From Rhodococcus koreensis (GTDB lineage: Bacteria > Actinomycetota > Actinomycetes > Mycobacteriales > Mycobacteriaceae): a stretch of 64,000 bases of DNA. The stretch is taken from the NCBI RefSeq assembly GCF_900105905.1, contig NZ_FNSV01000005.1, positions 5,146,001-5,210,000 on the forward strand, in the 5' to 3' direction. Numbering within the stretch: the first letter of the stretch is position 1; each line of letters starts with the position of its first letter. The position numbers and the translations under genes were made by a program. This document shows positions 15,847-23,869 of this stretch, one piece after another. The notes beneath the pieces were generated by a model. The model saw only the letters and a program-made list of their open reading frames with translations, did no database searches and had not been told where the DNA came from.

Positions 15847-16427
15847 CACGGTTCCATCAGGTAGTCGCCGCTCACCGGTTCGGGGAGCGCGGGGATGCCC
15901 AGCGGGCGCTTGAAGTACGCCCACGGGAACCACAGCGTCCCGACCTTCTGCCAGCCGTCGGCCTCGAGTTTCTCGCGGCTCGCGAGCGCCGACGCCCGGG
16001 TGTGCTCCCACTGTTCGTCGGACTTGCGGACGGTGTGGAACAGGGTGCCGAATCCGACGGAGTGCCAGCCGTACGAGCCGGCGCGGTTGAGGATGCGCAT
16101 CTCGTTGAACGCGGTCAGTGGGGTGAGCCGGCGGGTGCGGCCGTCCGGGTCCGGGTCGGGGGCGTCGCCGATCCGTTTGCCGAAGCGTTGTTGCGCCGCC
16201 TGCCGCGACATGCCGAGGGCGGCGCCGACCGTGTCCCAGCTGTGGCCGGCGGAGCGTGCGGCGGAGATCGCGGAGATCAGCAGTTCGTCGACCGAGTCCC
16301 GCGCCTGCGACGTGAGCCGGACGAGGGCCAGGTAGGCGGCGGGGTCGTGGTCGAGCCCCGGGTCGATCCGGGGGTCCGCCTTGGCGATCGCGTCCGACAG
16401 CAGCTGGGTGAGCGCGACATCCGACAT
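15846..16427 (-). CDS. HTH protein of unknown function, probably autoregulated
   Basis: This 193-residue protein has a clear helix-turn-helix in its first half (SWDTVGAALGMSRQAAQQRFGKR, about residues 63-85). The remainder, about 100 residues, contains Trp-rich segments (GSYGWHSVGFGTLFHTV, WQKVGTLWFPWAYFKRP) that I do not recognise as a named domain. The ATG is placed directly after a good promoter (see 16425-16474), implying a leaderless mRNA. TGTCAA dyads cover that promoter, so autorepression is likely. It is coupled to the PPOX gene. It could be a small-molecule-sensing regulator. Confidence 0.7.
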   Translation of the reverse strand: MSDVALTQLLSDAIAKADPRIDPGLDHDPAAYLALVRLTSQARDSVDELLISAISAARSAGHSWDTVGAALGMSRQAAQQRFGKRIGDAPDPDPDGRTRRLTPLTAFNEMRILNRAGSYGWHSVGFGTLFHTVRKSDEQWEHTRASALASREKLEADGWQKVGTLWFPWAYFKRPLGIPALPEPVSGDYLMEP

Positions 16428-16474
16428 CTGTCAAGTATTGGTTGACAGATGTGCTCTGTCAACAAAAAGTTGAC
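16425..16474 (-). promoter_or_regulatory. leaderless promoter with paired TGTCAA operators
   Basis: Read on the minus strand: -35 TTGACA at 16462-16457, a 17-base spacer, -10 AATACT at 16439-16434, then six bases to the ATG at 16427, so transcription should start at the start codon. Two dyads cover it: CATCTGTCAA-N7-TTGACAGATG (16425-16451, 10-bp arms) and GTCAAC-AAAAA-GTTGAC (16458-16474). They are probably operators for the HTH protein encoded downstream. Confidence 0.7.
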
Positions 16475-17094
16475 TAGCTGGTGACGAGGGTGATGCCGAG
16501 GGCGAGCATCAGCGCGGCGATCCCGGCGTCGAGCACGCGCCACGCGTTCGGGCGGGCGAACACGCGATGCAGGAACTGGGCGCCGTAGCCGAGTGCGAGG
16601 AACCAGATGACACTCGCGGTGGCGGCGCCGAGACCGAACAGCCACCGCCCCGAATCGCCCTGGTTGTTGGCCACCGAGCCGAGCATCAGCACCGTGTCGA
16701 GGTAGACGTGCGGGTTGAGCCACGTGAGCGCGAGGCAGGTGAGGATCGACGTCGCGAGGGTCGCCGATCCGACTTCCATCGTGGCGTCCAGCGTTCCGGG
16801 GCGCAGAGCGCGACGGGCGGCGAGCACGGCATAGGAGACGAGGAATGCCGCTCCCGCCCAGCGGATCACGGTGACGGCGGCGGGAGCGTGGGCGAGTACG
16901 GCCCCGATTCCGCTGATCCCGACGGCGATGAGTGCGACGTCGGACACCGCGCACAGCACGACCACCGGCAGGACGTGCCTGCGGACGATCCCCTGTCGCA
17001 GGACGAACGCATTCTGCGCGCCGATCGCGACGATCAGCGACAGGCCGGTGCCGAAGCCGGCCGCCGCCGTGAGCAGGGCAGGGGTGAGGTGCAT
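16474..17094 (-). CDS. lysE: LysE/ArgO-family amino-acid exporter
   Basis: The 206-residue membrane protein has five or six hydrophobic segments and the family signature LIVAIGAQNAFVLRQGI near residues 22-38, plus LTWLNPHVYLDTVLMLGS mid-protein. LysE and ArgO export L-lysine and L-arginine in exchange for protons. The gene is divergent from a LysG/ArgP-type regulator, the standard arrangement for this exporter in actinobacteria. The ATG at 17094 is preferred; a GTG nine bases upstream is possible. The symbol is by family and context; export could extend to other basic amino acids. Confidence 0.85.
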   Translation of the reverse strand: MHLTPALLTAAAGFGTGLSLIVAIGAQNAFVLRQGIVRRHVLPVVVLCAVSDVALIAVGISGIGAVLAHAPAAVTVIRWAGAAFLVSYAVLAARRALRPGTLDATMEVGSATLATSILTCLALTWLNPHVYLDTVLMLGSVANNQGDSGRWLFGLGAATASVIWFLALGYGAQFLHRVFARPNAWRVLDAGIAALMLALGITLVTS

Positions 17095-17130
17095 GGGAAC
17101 CACGCTACGAACCCCACCGTCATCAATCCA

Positions 17131-17156
17131 GCTAATTATCCTTCATTGCCATTAGC
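17131..17156. promoter_or_regulatory. LysG/ArgP-type operator
   Basis: GCTAAT (17131-17136) and ATTAGC (17151-17156) form a dyad with 14 bases between, in the 72-base divergent gap between lysE and the LysR-type gene. LysR-family activators bind such interrupted dyads. An AT-rich TAATTAT segment inside may include a -10 element. Confidence 0.55.
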
Positions 17157-17166
17157 ATCGCTTCAT

Positions 17167-18042
17167 ATGGATCTGGACCTGGCCGCTCTCCGCACCTTCG
17201 CCGCCGTGATCGACGAAGGCACCTTCGACGCCGCGGCCCGGGTACTGCACATCACGCCGTCAGCGGTGAGCCAGCGGATCAAGGCGCTCGAGCAGCAGGT
17301 GGGACGCGTCCTGGTGCAGCGGGCCAAGCCGGTCCGGGCCACCGACTCCGGGCACGTCGTGCTCACGCTCGCCCGCCAGATGGCGCACCTCGAGCGTGAG
17401 GCCATGTCTTCGCTCAATCCCGAACAGGCGGCGACGAGCACGCTGCCGCTCGTCGTCAACGCGGATTCGCTGTCCACGTGGATGATTCCGGCTCTCGCCC
17501 GGCTGGCGCCGGAGTACCGGGCGCTGTTCCACCTGCACCGGGAGGACGAATTCCACTCGACCACCCTGCTGCGGGAGGGCACGGTGATGGCCGCCGTGAC
17601 GTCCGTTCCGGAGGCGGTGCAGGGCTGCACCGTCGAGAAGCTGGGGTCGATGCGGTACCGCGCGCTGTGCAGCCGCGACTACGCCGAACGCTGGCTTCCC
17701 GACGGCCCGACCGCGGACGCCCTCGCGGTGGCACCGATGCTCGACTTCGATCGCAAGGACGAACTGCAGGCCCGGTTCCTGCGCGGATTCACCCGGCGCC
17801 GGTTGCAGCCGCCGCGACATTTCGTGCCCGGGTCCTCGGCGTTCTCCGACGCCGTCCGCTACGGACTGGGCTGGGGACTGCTGCCGGAATTGCACACCGG
17901 CGACGACCACCGTCTCGTGGAACTCGACCCGTCCCGTCCGATCGACGTTCCGCTGTACTGGCAGCGGTGGAAGCTGGATTCGCCCATTCTCGCGGCGCTC
18001 ACGACCGCGGTCCGGGACGGGGCGCGCGAAGCGTTGCGGTGA
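17167..18042 (+). CDS. lysG: LysR-family regulator of amino-acid export (LysG/ArgP type)
   Basis: The 291-residue protein has an N-terminal LysR winged helix (LAALRTFAAVIDEGTFDAAA, TPSAVSQRIKALEQQVGRVL) and a periplasmic-binding-like effector domain (PLVVNADSLSTWMIPALARL). LSTWMIPAL is characteristic of the ArgP/LysG branch. It should activate lysE when basic amino acids accumulate. The ATG lies just after the candidate operator with little space for a leader. The neighbouring exporter strongly supports the assignment. Confidence 0.85.
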   Translation: MDLDLAALRTFAAVIDEGTFDAAARVLHITPSAVSQRIKALEQQVGRVLVQRAKPVRATDSGHVVLTLARQMAHLEREAMSSLNPEQAATSTLPLVVNADSLSTWMIPALARLAPEYRALFHLHREDEFHSTTLLREGTVMAAVTSVPEAVQGCTVEKLGSMRYRALCSRDYAERWLPDGPTADALAVAPMLDFDRKDELQARFLRGFTRRRLQPPRHFVPGSSAFSDAVRYGLGWGLLPELHTGDDHRLVELDPSRPIDVPLYWQRWKLDSPILAALTTAVRDGAREALR

Positions 18043-18069
18043 CGTCCGGGTGGGCGCAACACTGGAGTC

Positions 18070-19086
18070 ATGGACGCCGACAGCCCGATGGACCCGGTGC
18101 AGGCCCTGCGAGAGACAGCGTTCTGGCTCGAACGGTCGCGGGCGGAGACGCACCGTGTGAAGGCGTACCGGCGGGCGGCCGACGTGGTCGCCGAACTGTC
18201 CGACGAGCAGCGGGACGTCCGCGGGCGTACCGACAGCTGGAAGGACCTGCCGGGCATCGGGCCGAAGACGGCGACGGTGATCCGGGAGGCGCTCGACGGG
18301 GTGCCCGTCTATCTGGCGGAACTGCGAGAGAATGCGGAGCCGATCGGCGGCGGCGCGTTGCGTCAGGCGCTCAAGGGCGATCTGCACACCCATTCGGACT
18401 GGTCCGACGGCGGCAGCCCGATCGACGAGATGATGCGCAGCGCGGCCCTCATCGGCCACGAATATTGCGCTCTGACAGACCATTCCCCACGGTTGACCGT
18501 CGCGAACGGGCTGTCGGCGGAGCGGCTGCGGTCTCAGCTGGAGGTGATCGCCGAGCTGAACGAGGAACTCGCGCCGTTCCGCATCCTCACCGGCATCGAG
18601 GTCGACATCCTCGAGGACGGTTCGCTCGATCAGGATCCGGACCTGCTCGACGAACTCGACATCGTCGTCGCCAGCGTGCACTCCAAGTTGCGGGCGGAGC
18701 GCGGGGCGATGACCCGGCGGATGGTCAGAGCCGTCGAGAATCCGCTGGTGGACGTGCTGGGTCACTGCACGGGCCGGCTCGTCGAGGGCGGGCGCGGGAC
18801 CAGGCCGGAGTCGACGTTCGACGCCGAGCAGGTGTTCACGGCCTGCCGCGACCACGGCACCGCCGTCGAGATCAACAGCCGTCCCGAGCGCCGCGACCCC
18901 CCGAGCCGGCTCATCGATCTGGCCATGGATCTGGGGTGTCTGTTCTCCATCGACACCGACGCGCACGCCCCGGGCCAACTCGCCTGGCAGGGTTACGGAT
19001 GCGAGCGCGCGATGCGGTGCGGGGTCGACGCCGACCGCGTCGTGAACACGTGGTCCGCCGACGACCTGCTGGAGTGGGCCAAGTGA
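18070..19086 (+). CDS. PHP-domain phosphoesterase with helix-hairpin-helix (PolX C-terminal type)
   Basis: The 338-residue protein starts with a Pol-beta-like N-terminal helical region and a helix-hairpin-helix (WKDLPGIGPKTATVIREAL, residues 57-75). A PHP domain follows: DLHTHSDWSDGG with His106 and His108, ALTDHSPR, TGIEVDIL, ASVHSKLR, LGHCTGRL and DTDAHAPGQL supply the metal ligands. It looks like bacterial PolX without the polymerase palm, as in a family of actinobacterial proteins. It could be a 3'-5' exonuclease, AP endonuclease or small-phosphate phosphoesterase. It starts 27 bases after lysG but is probably functionally separate. Confidence 0.75.
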   Translation: MDADSPMDPVQALRETAFWLERSRAETHRVKAYRRAADVVAELSDEQRDVRGRTDSWKDLPGIGPKTATVIREALDGVPVYLAELRENAEPIGGGALRQALKGDLHTHSDWSDGGSPIDEMMRSAALIGHEYCALTDHSPRLTVANGLSAERLRSQLEVIAELNEELAPFRILTGIEVDILEDGSLDQDPDLLDELDIVVASVHSKLRAERGAMTRRMVRAVENPLVDVLGHCTGRLVEGGRGTRPESTFDAEQVFTACRDHGTAVEINSRPERRDPPSRLIDLAMDLGCLFSIDTDAHAPGQLAWQGYGCERAMRCGVDADRVVNTWSADDLLEWAK

Positions 19087-19091
19087 CGCCT

Positions 19092-19131
19092 GTGCGTGGC
19101 TAGCGAGTGCAGGGACTCGTCAACCACGCAC
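19092..19131. terminator. hairpin between convergent genes
   Basis: Imperfect 17-bp arms (GTGCGTGGCTAGCGAGT at 19092-19108 against 19115-19131, 14 of 17 matching) flank a 6-base loop between the PHP gene and the SARP-like gene. The stop codon of the latter (19122-19120) is in the right arm. It probably terminates from both sides. Confidence 0.55.
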
Positions 19132-21042
19132 GGGCCGAAGGCCCATCGTGAGCATCCCGCTCCCCGCCCCCGCGATTTCGCCTGCGGCGGTTGCTAATTC
19201 GTCTCGGGCCCGTTCGATCAGCCGAGCGTCGCCGACGGCGGCCGCGGCGTGTTCGATCAGCGACCACAGCGCCTCGACGAGCAGATCGCGCGGCGGATCG
19301 GGTGCCCGGCGCAGGGCGGCCGCCGCGTCGTCCGGGCGACCGTCCGCCAGCAGGAGGTGGGGCCGCGCCCACGGTTCGTACGGTCCCCACTCGGTGTCGG
19401 CGTCGAACGTCGCCGGCAGGCCCCGCGACACCCGCAGGCACAGCAGCGCCAGCGGGAGGATCCCGTGCTCGAGGCCGGGCATCCCGCTGCCGTCGAGGAG
19501 CTTCGCCGCCGCCCGGTAGCCGGCCTCGGCGTCCGCGTCGGACGCACCCGTCGCCGCCGCGCGCATCGCCCGGTACCACGTCGTGAACACGGCGACGAGC
19601 GGTCGCTCGTGCCGCTCGGCCAGGTCGTCCGCGGCGGCGGCGTGCTCGTCGGCGCCGGCGAAGTCGCCGAGCGCCCCGAGCGCCTGCAGCCGAACGAGAT
19701 GCCCGAGTACCTCGAAGTTCACGAACCCGTGTCGCACCGACAGTGTGATCAGTTCCCGGCCGATCGCGTCCCGCTCGGGAGCGAGGCCCGAGCGGTGAAA
19801 CGTGTGCATGAAGACGCCGTTCAGCGCGGATGCGAGCAGCGCCGGGTCGTCGAGTGCGCGGGCGATCGCCTCGGACTCCCGGGCGGCCCGCAACCCGCGG
19901 TCGCGCGGTGTCCCGCGGGACTCCAGGGCGATCGTGGCCAGCAACCGAGCACGGGCAGTGTCGTGGACGCCGGGCGACAGCCGTGCGAGGGTGCGTTCGG
20001 CGGCGGCGACGATCAGCGCCGCCTGCTGCGGGTCGTCGGACCGGGTCCAGATGCCGGGAACGTCGTAGGCCCCGATCACGCGGGCGGTCAGCTCTGGGTC
20101 GCCCAGTCGTTCGGCGGCGACGATCGTCGCGAGCCGTTGCTCCCGGGCCGCCGCGAGACCGCTGCCGCCGGCCACGGCGAGGCTGCGCAGCAGCCCGACC
20201 GTCGATTCGAGTCGCGCCCGGGCACCGGACGCCACCGTGCGGTCGTAGGCGGCGGCCGCGCGCTCCCACATCCGGTCGGGGTCGAGTTCGAGGCGGTCGT
20301 CGCGGCGCAGGATGTCGGTCTCGAGGGACGTCAGCTGCGGGCTCGGGTCGATTCCGAGTTCCTCGGCGAGCAGCTCCCGCGCCCGGCGCAACACGGCCAG
20401 TGCCTCACCCTGGCGGCCGCAGCGGTAGAGGGCGAGGGCCAGCAGCCGCCACGCCCCTTCCCGCCAAGGGTGTTCGGCCACAAAGGCATCGAGGTCCGGT
20501 ACGGCCTCGGGGGCGAGCCCGACGGCCAGCCGGGCCTCCGCCCGCCGCTCCACCGCGGACAGTCGCAACTCCTCGAGCCGCGTCCTGTCGGCGTGGGCCC
20601 ACGACTCCCCGGCGAACTCCGCGTACGACGGGCCGCGCCACCACCCCAGCGCTTCCTCCAACAGCTCGAGTGCCCGCCCCGGTGCGGCGGTCGCGGCCTC
20701 GGCGACCGTGTGCTCGAACCGCCATGCGTCCACGGACTCCGGGCCGGCCCGGAGCGCGTACCCGGGACCGTCGGTGACGAGCAGCCTCGCGGCGGTACGG
20801 GCCGCGCGCTGCGGCTCGAGGGCACGCCGCAGCGCCGAGACGAACGTCCGGACTGCGCCCTTCGCTCCGGCGGGTGGGTCGACCCAGAGGTCGTCGACGA
20901 TGACGCCGACCGGGACGACCCGTCCGCGGGCGACGATCAGGCGGGCGAGCACCGCCCGGTGACGCGGTCCCTTCAGCTCGACGGGAACCCCCGCCTCGTC
21001 CCACGCGACCACCGGCCCGAGCACACCGAACGTAGGAGTCAC
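19120..21042 (-). CDS. SARP/AfsR-type regulator with BTAD and helical repeats
   Basis: The 640-residue protein begins with an OmpR-like winged helix (VLGPVVAWDEAGVPVELKGP, RAVLARLIVARGRVV, VDDLWVDPPAGAKGAVRTFV) and a bacterial transcriptional activation domain (about residues 95-250; AFVAEHPWREGAWRLLALAL, RQGEALAVLRRARELLAEEL). The last 380 residues are Ala- and Leu-rich helical repeats without a visible Walker A motif, so it lacks the NTPase of full AfsR. It is divergent (86 bases) from a hydrolase gene, its most likely target. The inducing signal is unknown. Confidence 0.8.
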   Translation of the reverse strand: MTPTFGVLGPVVAWDEAGVPVELKGPRHRAVLARLIVARGRVVPVGVIVDDLWVDPPAGAKGAVRTFVSALRRALEPQRAARTAARLLVTDGPGYALRAGPESVDAWRFEHTVAEAATAAPGRALELLEEALGWWRGPSYAEFAGESWAHADRTRLEELRLSAVERRAEARLAVGLAPEAVPDLDAFVAEHPWREGAWRLLALALYRCGRQGEALAVLRRARELLAEELGIDPSPQLTSLETDILRRDDRLELDPDRMWERAAAAYDRTVASGARARLESTVGLLRSLAVAGGSGLAAAREQRLATIVAAERLGDPELTARVIGAYDVPGIWTRSDDPQQAALIVAAAERTLARLSPGVHDTARARLLATIALESRGTPRDRGLRAARESEAIARALDDPALLASALNGVFMHTFHRSGLAPERDAIGRELITLSVRHGFVNFEVLGHLVRLQALGALGDFAGADEHAAAADDLAERHERPLVAVFTTWYRAMRAAATGASDADAEAGYRAAAKLLDGSGMPGLEHGILPLALLCLRVSRGLPATFDADTEWGPYEPWARPHLLLADGRPDDAAAALRRAPDPPRDLLVEALWSLIEHAAAAVGDARLIERARDELATAAGEIAGAGSGMLTMGLRPVRG

Positions 21043-21128
21043 TCCGCCACGGTATAGCGCTCATCGAATGCTCATCGACCGCCCCGAGACTGGACGAGAA
21101 CCACCCCGAGCACGGAAGGCCACCACCC

Positions 21129-22007
21129 ATGACCCCAGTCATCCCCGGATTCGACTACCAGCGCGTGACCGTCGCCGACGACGTGGACCTGCACGTCGCG
21201 GTCGGCGGTTCCGGCAGCCCGATCGTCCTGCTGCACGGCTTCCCGCAGACCCACCTGATGTGGCGGCACGTCGCCACCGACCTGGCCGCCGACCACACCG
21301 TCATCTGCCCGGACCTGCGCGGCTACGGCGCCAGCGGCAAACCTGCCGAGACGGACGGCACCGTCTATTCGAAGCGGACGATGGCCGCCGACGTCGTCGC
21401 GCTCGCGAAGGAACTGGGCCACGACCGGTTCGCGCTGGCCGGGCACGACCGCGGCGCGCTGGTCGCCATCCGCGCCGGACTCGACCACCCCGATGCGATC
21501 AGCCATCTCGCATCGCTCGACGTGCTGCCCACGTTGGACATGTGGGACATCCTGCACGGAGTAGACGCCGCGGTCGCGTTCCACCTCTACCTGATGGCGC
21601 AGCCACCCGGACTGCCGGAGCAGATGATCGGCGCGAGCGCCGACGCGTTCTTCGGCCACTTCCTCGACGCCTGGACCGCTGATCCCGACGCGATGCCCGC
21701 CGACGTGCGTGCCGAGTACCTCCGGGCGTCCCGTGACGCCGTGCCGTCCATCGTCGCCGACTACCGGGCGTCGGCGGGCATCGACGTCGAGCACGACCGG
21801 GCGGACCGGGCTGCCGGGAACCACCTGCGGATGCCCGTCACCGTCGTCCAGCAGGACTGGGGCAGCGTGCTCGGCTACGACGCCGCGGGCCTCTGGCGGG
21901 CCTGGGCACCCGACCTGGTGCACGACACCCTCGCCGCGGGTCACTTCATGGCGGAGGAAGCGCCTGGGGACATCGTCGACGCGCTGCGTGCGCTTGTGAA
22001 GAGGTAG
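21129..22007 (+). CDS. alpha/beta hydrolase, haloacetate-dehalogenase-like
   Basis: This 292-residue protein has HGFPQTHLMWRHV, PDLRGYGASGKP and the elbow AGHDRGA with nucleophile Asp107 and Arg108, typical of the fluoroacetate/haloacetate dehalogenase branch. The second substrate-binding Arg of that branch (four residues after the nucleophile) is Leu111, and the usual His-Trp in the cap reads His-Leu (FHLYLMAQPPG). A late AGHFMAEEAP supplies the catalytic His. It may act on another ester, epoxide or halide. It is divergent from the SARP-like regulator. Confidence 0.7.
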   Translation: MTPVIPGFDYQRVTVADDVDLHVAVGGSGSPIVLLHGFPQTHLMWRHVATDLAADHTVICPDLRGYGASGKPAETDGTVYSKRTMAADVVALAKELGHDRFALAGHDRGALVAIRAGLDHPDAISHLASLDVLPTLDMWDILHGVDAAVAFHLYLMAQPPGLPEQMIGASADAFFGHFLDAWTADPDAMPADVRAEYLRASRDAVPSIVADYRASAGIDVEHDRADRAAGNHLRMPVTVVQQDWGSVLGYDAAGLWRAWAPDLVHDTLAAGHFMAEEAPGDIVDALRALVKR

Positions 22008-22123
22008 ACGTCGAAACGGGTTGTACGGCAACATGATAGATGCAGTGAGTGTGGCGGCGTAGAATCGCCGGGGAGCCTGGTCGGTCGTCATGTCCGACAC
22101 TTCGGCACGATCGGGAGGTATTC

Positions 22124-23017
22124 ATGCGCACCGACGGTGATTCCTGGGACATTGTCAGCAGCGTGGGGCTCACGGCCCTGGGGGTGGCGACGTTCCGGGC
22201 GCTGGAAACCGGCCGTCCCGATGCCCTGATCCGCGACGACTATGCGCCATGGTTCGTGGAGGCGGCGGGCGAACCGCATTTCACCGGGCTGCTGGCCGAC
22301 CCGTCCTCGCTGGGAGACACACCGTTCTCCGGGTTCATGGGGTTCCGGACGCGGTTCTTCGACGAATTCTTCCTGACGGCCGCGGCGGACGGAGTGTCGC
22401 AGGCGGTGATCCTCGCAGCGGGGTTGGATGCGCGGGCGTATCGCCTCGACTGGCCTGCGGGCACGACGGTGTTCGAGGTCGATCAGCCGAAGGTGCTGGA
22501 GTTCAAGGGGGAAGTGCTGTCCGAGCACGGTGCGCGGCCGAAGGCCGATCGCCGCGCGGTGCCGGTCGATCTCCGGGACGACTGGCCGGCCGCCCTCGAC
22601 GCCGCAGGCCTCGACCGCGGCAAGCCCACCGCGTGGTCGGCCGAGGGACTGCTGGCGTACCTGCCGGGCGCGGCGCACGACGCGCTGTTCGAGCGGATCG
22701 ACGAACTGTCGAGCCCGGGTAGCCACATCGCTGTGGACAACTTCGCGCCGGGCACCGACGCGAAGCGTTTCGACGAGATCAGGAAGAAGTATTTCGACAA
22801 GGACCCGTTCGGTGACCTCGACATCACCCAGTTGTTCTACGGCGACGAGCGCGCCGACCCGGAGCACTGGCTGACCGAGCACGGCTGGTCGGTGCGGAGT
22901 TATTCTCCGTTCGCGCTGGCCGAGTCGTACGGCAGGCCCGCGCCCGAACTCCCGGAGGAACTCGCGGACCTGGCCGACCGCGCGACCTACCTGACGGCAG
23001 TGAAGACCGGCGGCTGA
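22124..23017 (+). CDS. class I SAM-dependent methyltransferase (TIGR00027 group)
   Basis: The 297-residue protein has the SAM-binding signature VILAAGLDARAYRLDWPAGT, then VFEVDQPKVLEFK and AWSAEGLLAYLPGAAHDALF, typical of the TIGR00027 / leucine carboxyl methyltransferase-like group, which is greatly expanded in mycobacteria and rhodococci. The substrate is unknown. The ATG is supported by GGGAGGT six bases upstream. It is convergent with the MBL gene, with one base between them. Confidence 0.8.
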   Translation: MRTDGDSWDIVSSVGLTALGVATFRALETGRPDALIRDDYAPWFVEAAGEPHFTGLLADPSSLGDTPFSGFMGFRTRFFDEFFLTAAADGVSQAVILAAGLDARAYRLDWPAGTTVFEVDQPKVLEFKGEVLSEHGARPKADRRAVPVDLRDDWPAALDAAGLDRGKPTAWSAEGLLAYLPGAAHDALFERIDELSSPGSHIAVDNFAPGTDAKRFDEIRKKYFDKDPFGDLDITQLFYGDERADPEHWLTEHGWSVRSYSPFALAESYGRPAPELPEELADLADRATYLTAVKTGG

Positions 23018-23018
23018 G

Positions 23019-23828
23019 TCAGCCCCGCTCGGCGGCGAGTTCCTCGAACAGCGTCGGGTCGTGGGCGGAGAAGACCCGGACCCGCGGGGCCACCTGATTG
23101 TTCAGTTCCCGGAGCCGGCGGTGATTTCCGCGGATCTTCGAACGGTCCACCGCGATCAGCTCTTCCATCACCCGCAGCGCGCGACCGGCGGTTCCCGGCG
23201 ACACCTGCCCGGGGGCGGCGACGGTGCTGCGGTGGTAGAACGCGTCGCCCGCGTGCAGCAGCCAACCGCGGTCGCCGGTGTCGACGGCCACCGCCGCGTG
23301 ACCGCGGGTGTGCCCGGGCATCGGGACGAGCACGATGCGGTCGCCGACCCCGTCGATCGGGTGGGCGCCGGAGAAACCGAGCACGGATTCGCCCGGCCCC
23401 GAATAGGTGTGCGTCCTCGGCCGCGGGGTGAGCTGGGCGGGGCGGTACCGCACCTTCTCCCGGAACGACGAACGTCCTTCCGACGCAGCCTCTTCCGCGG
23501 CGGTGGTGTGCAGGGTGGCATTCGGGAAGTCGGCGACCCCGCCGATGTGGTCGAAGTCGAGGTGCGTCGCGACGATGTGGGTCACGTCCGAGGGATCCAG
23601 CCCCAGCTTGCCCAGTTGGCGGACCGCCGTCTCCGACTCGCGGAACCGGGCGCCGGTCAACTTCGCGTACTTGCCGACGCGACCGGTGGGGTCGGCGACA
23701 TCCGCCAGTCCGAAACCGGAGTCGACGAGCACGATGCCCGTGTCGGTTTCGCATGCCAGCACGTGGCACACCAACCGCCCGATGAGCGCCGAGGAGAACG
23801 AGCCGCAATTGAGGTGGTGTACCCGCAT
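23019..23828 (-). CDS. metallo-beta-lactamase-fold hydrolase
   Basis: The 269-residue protein has the zinc motif THLDFDHIGG (His89, Asp93 and His94), VDSGFG early on, PGHTRGHAAVAV for the next ligand and LLHAGDAFYH for the bridging Asp. The layout resembles lactonase or hydrolase members of the MBL fold. There is no signal peptide. It faces the methyltransferase and lies 41 bases from thiG on the same strand. The substrate is not evident. Confidence 0.75.
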   Translation of the reverse strand: MRVHHLNCGSFSSALIGRLVCHVLACETDTGIVLVDSGFGLADVADPTGRVGKYAKLTGARFRESETAVRQLGKLGLDPSDVTHIVATHLDFDHIGGVADFPNATLHTTAAEEAASEGRSSFREKVRYRPAQLTPRPRTHTYSGPGESVLGFSGAHPIDGVGDRIVLVPMPGHTRGHAAVAVDTGDRGWLLHAGDAFYHRSTVAAPGQVSPGTAGRALRVMEELIAVDRSKIRGNHRRLRELNNQVAPRVRVFSAHDPTLFEELAAERG

Positions 23829-23869
23829 GGGCGTTCACGCTAGCCGAGTCGGCGTTCGCGGGCGCCCGA

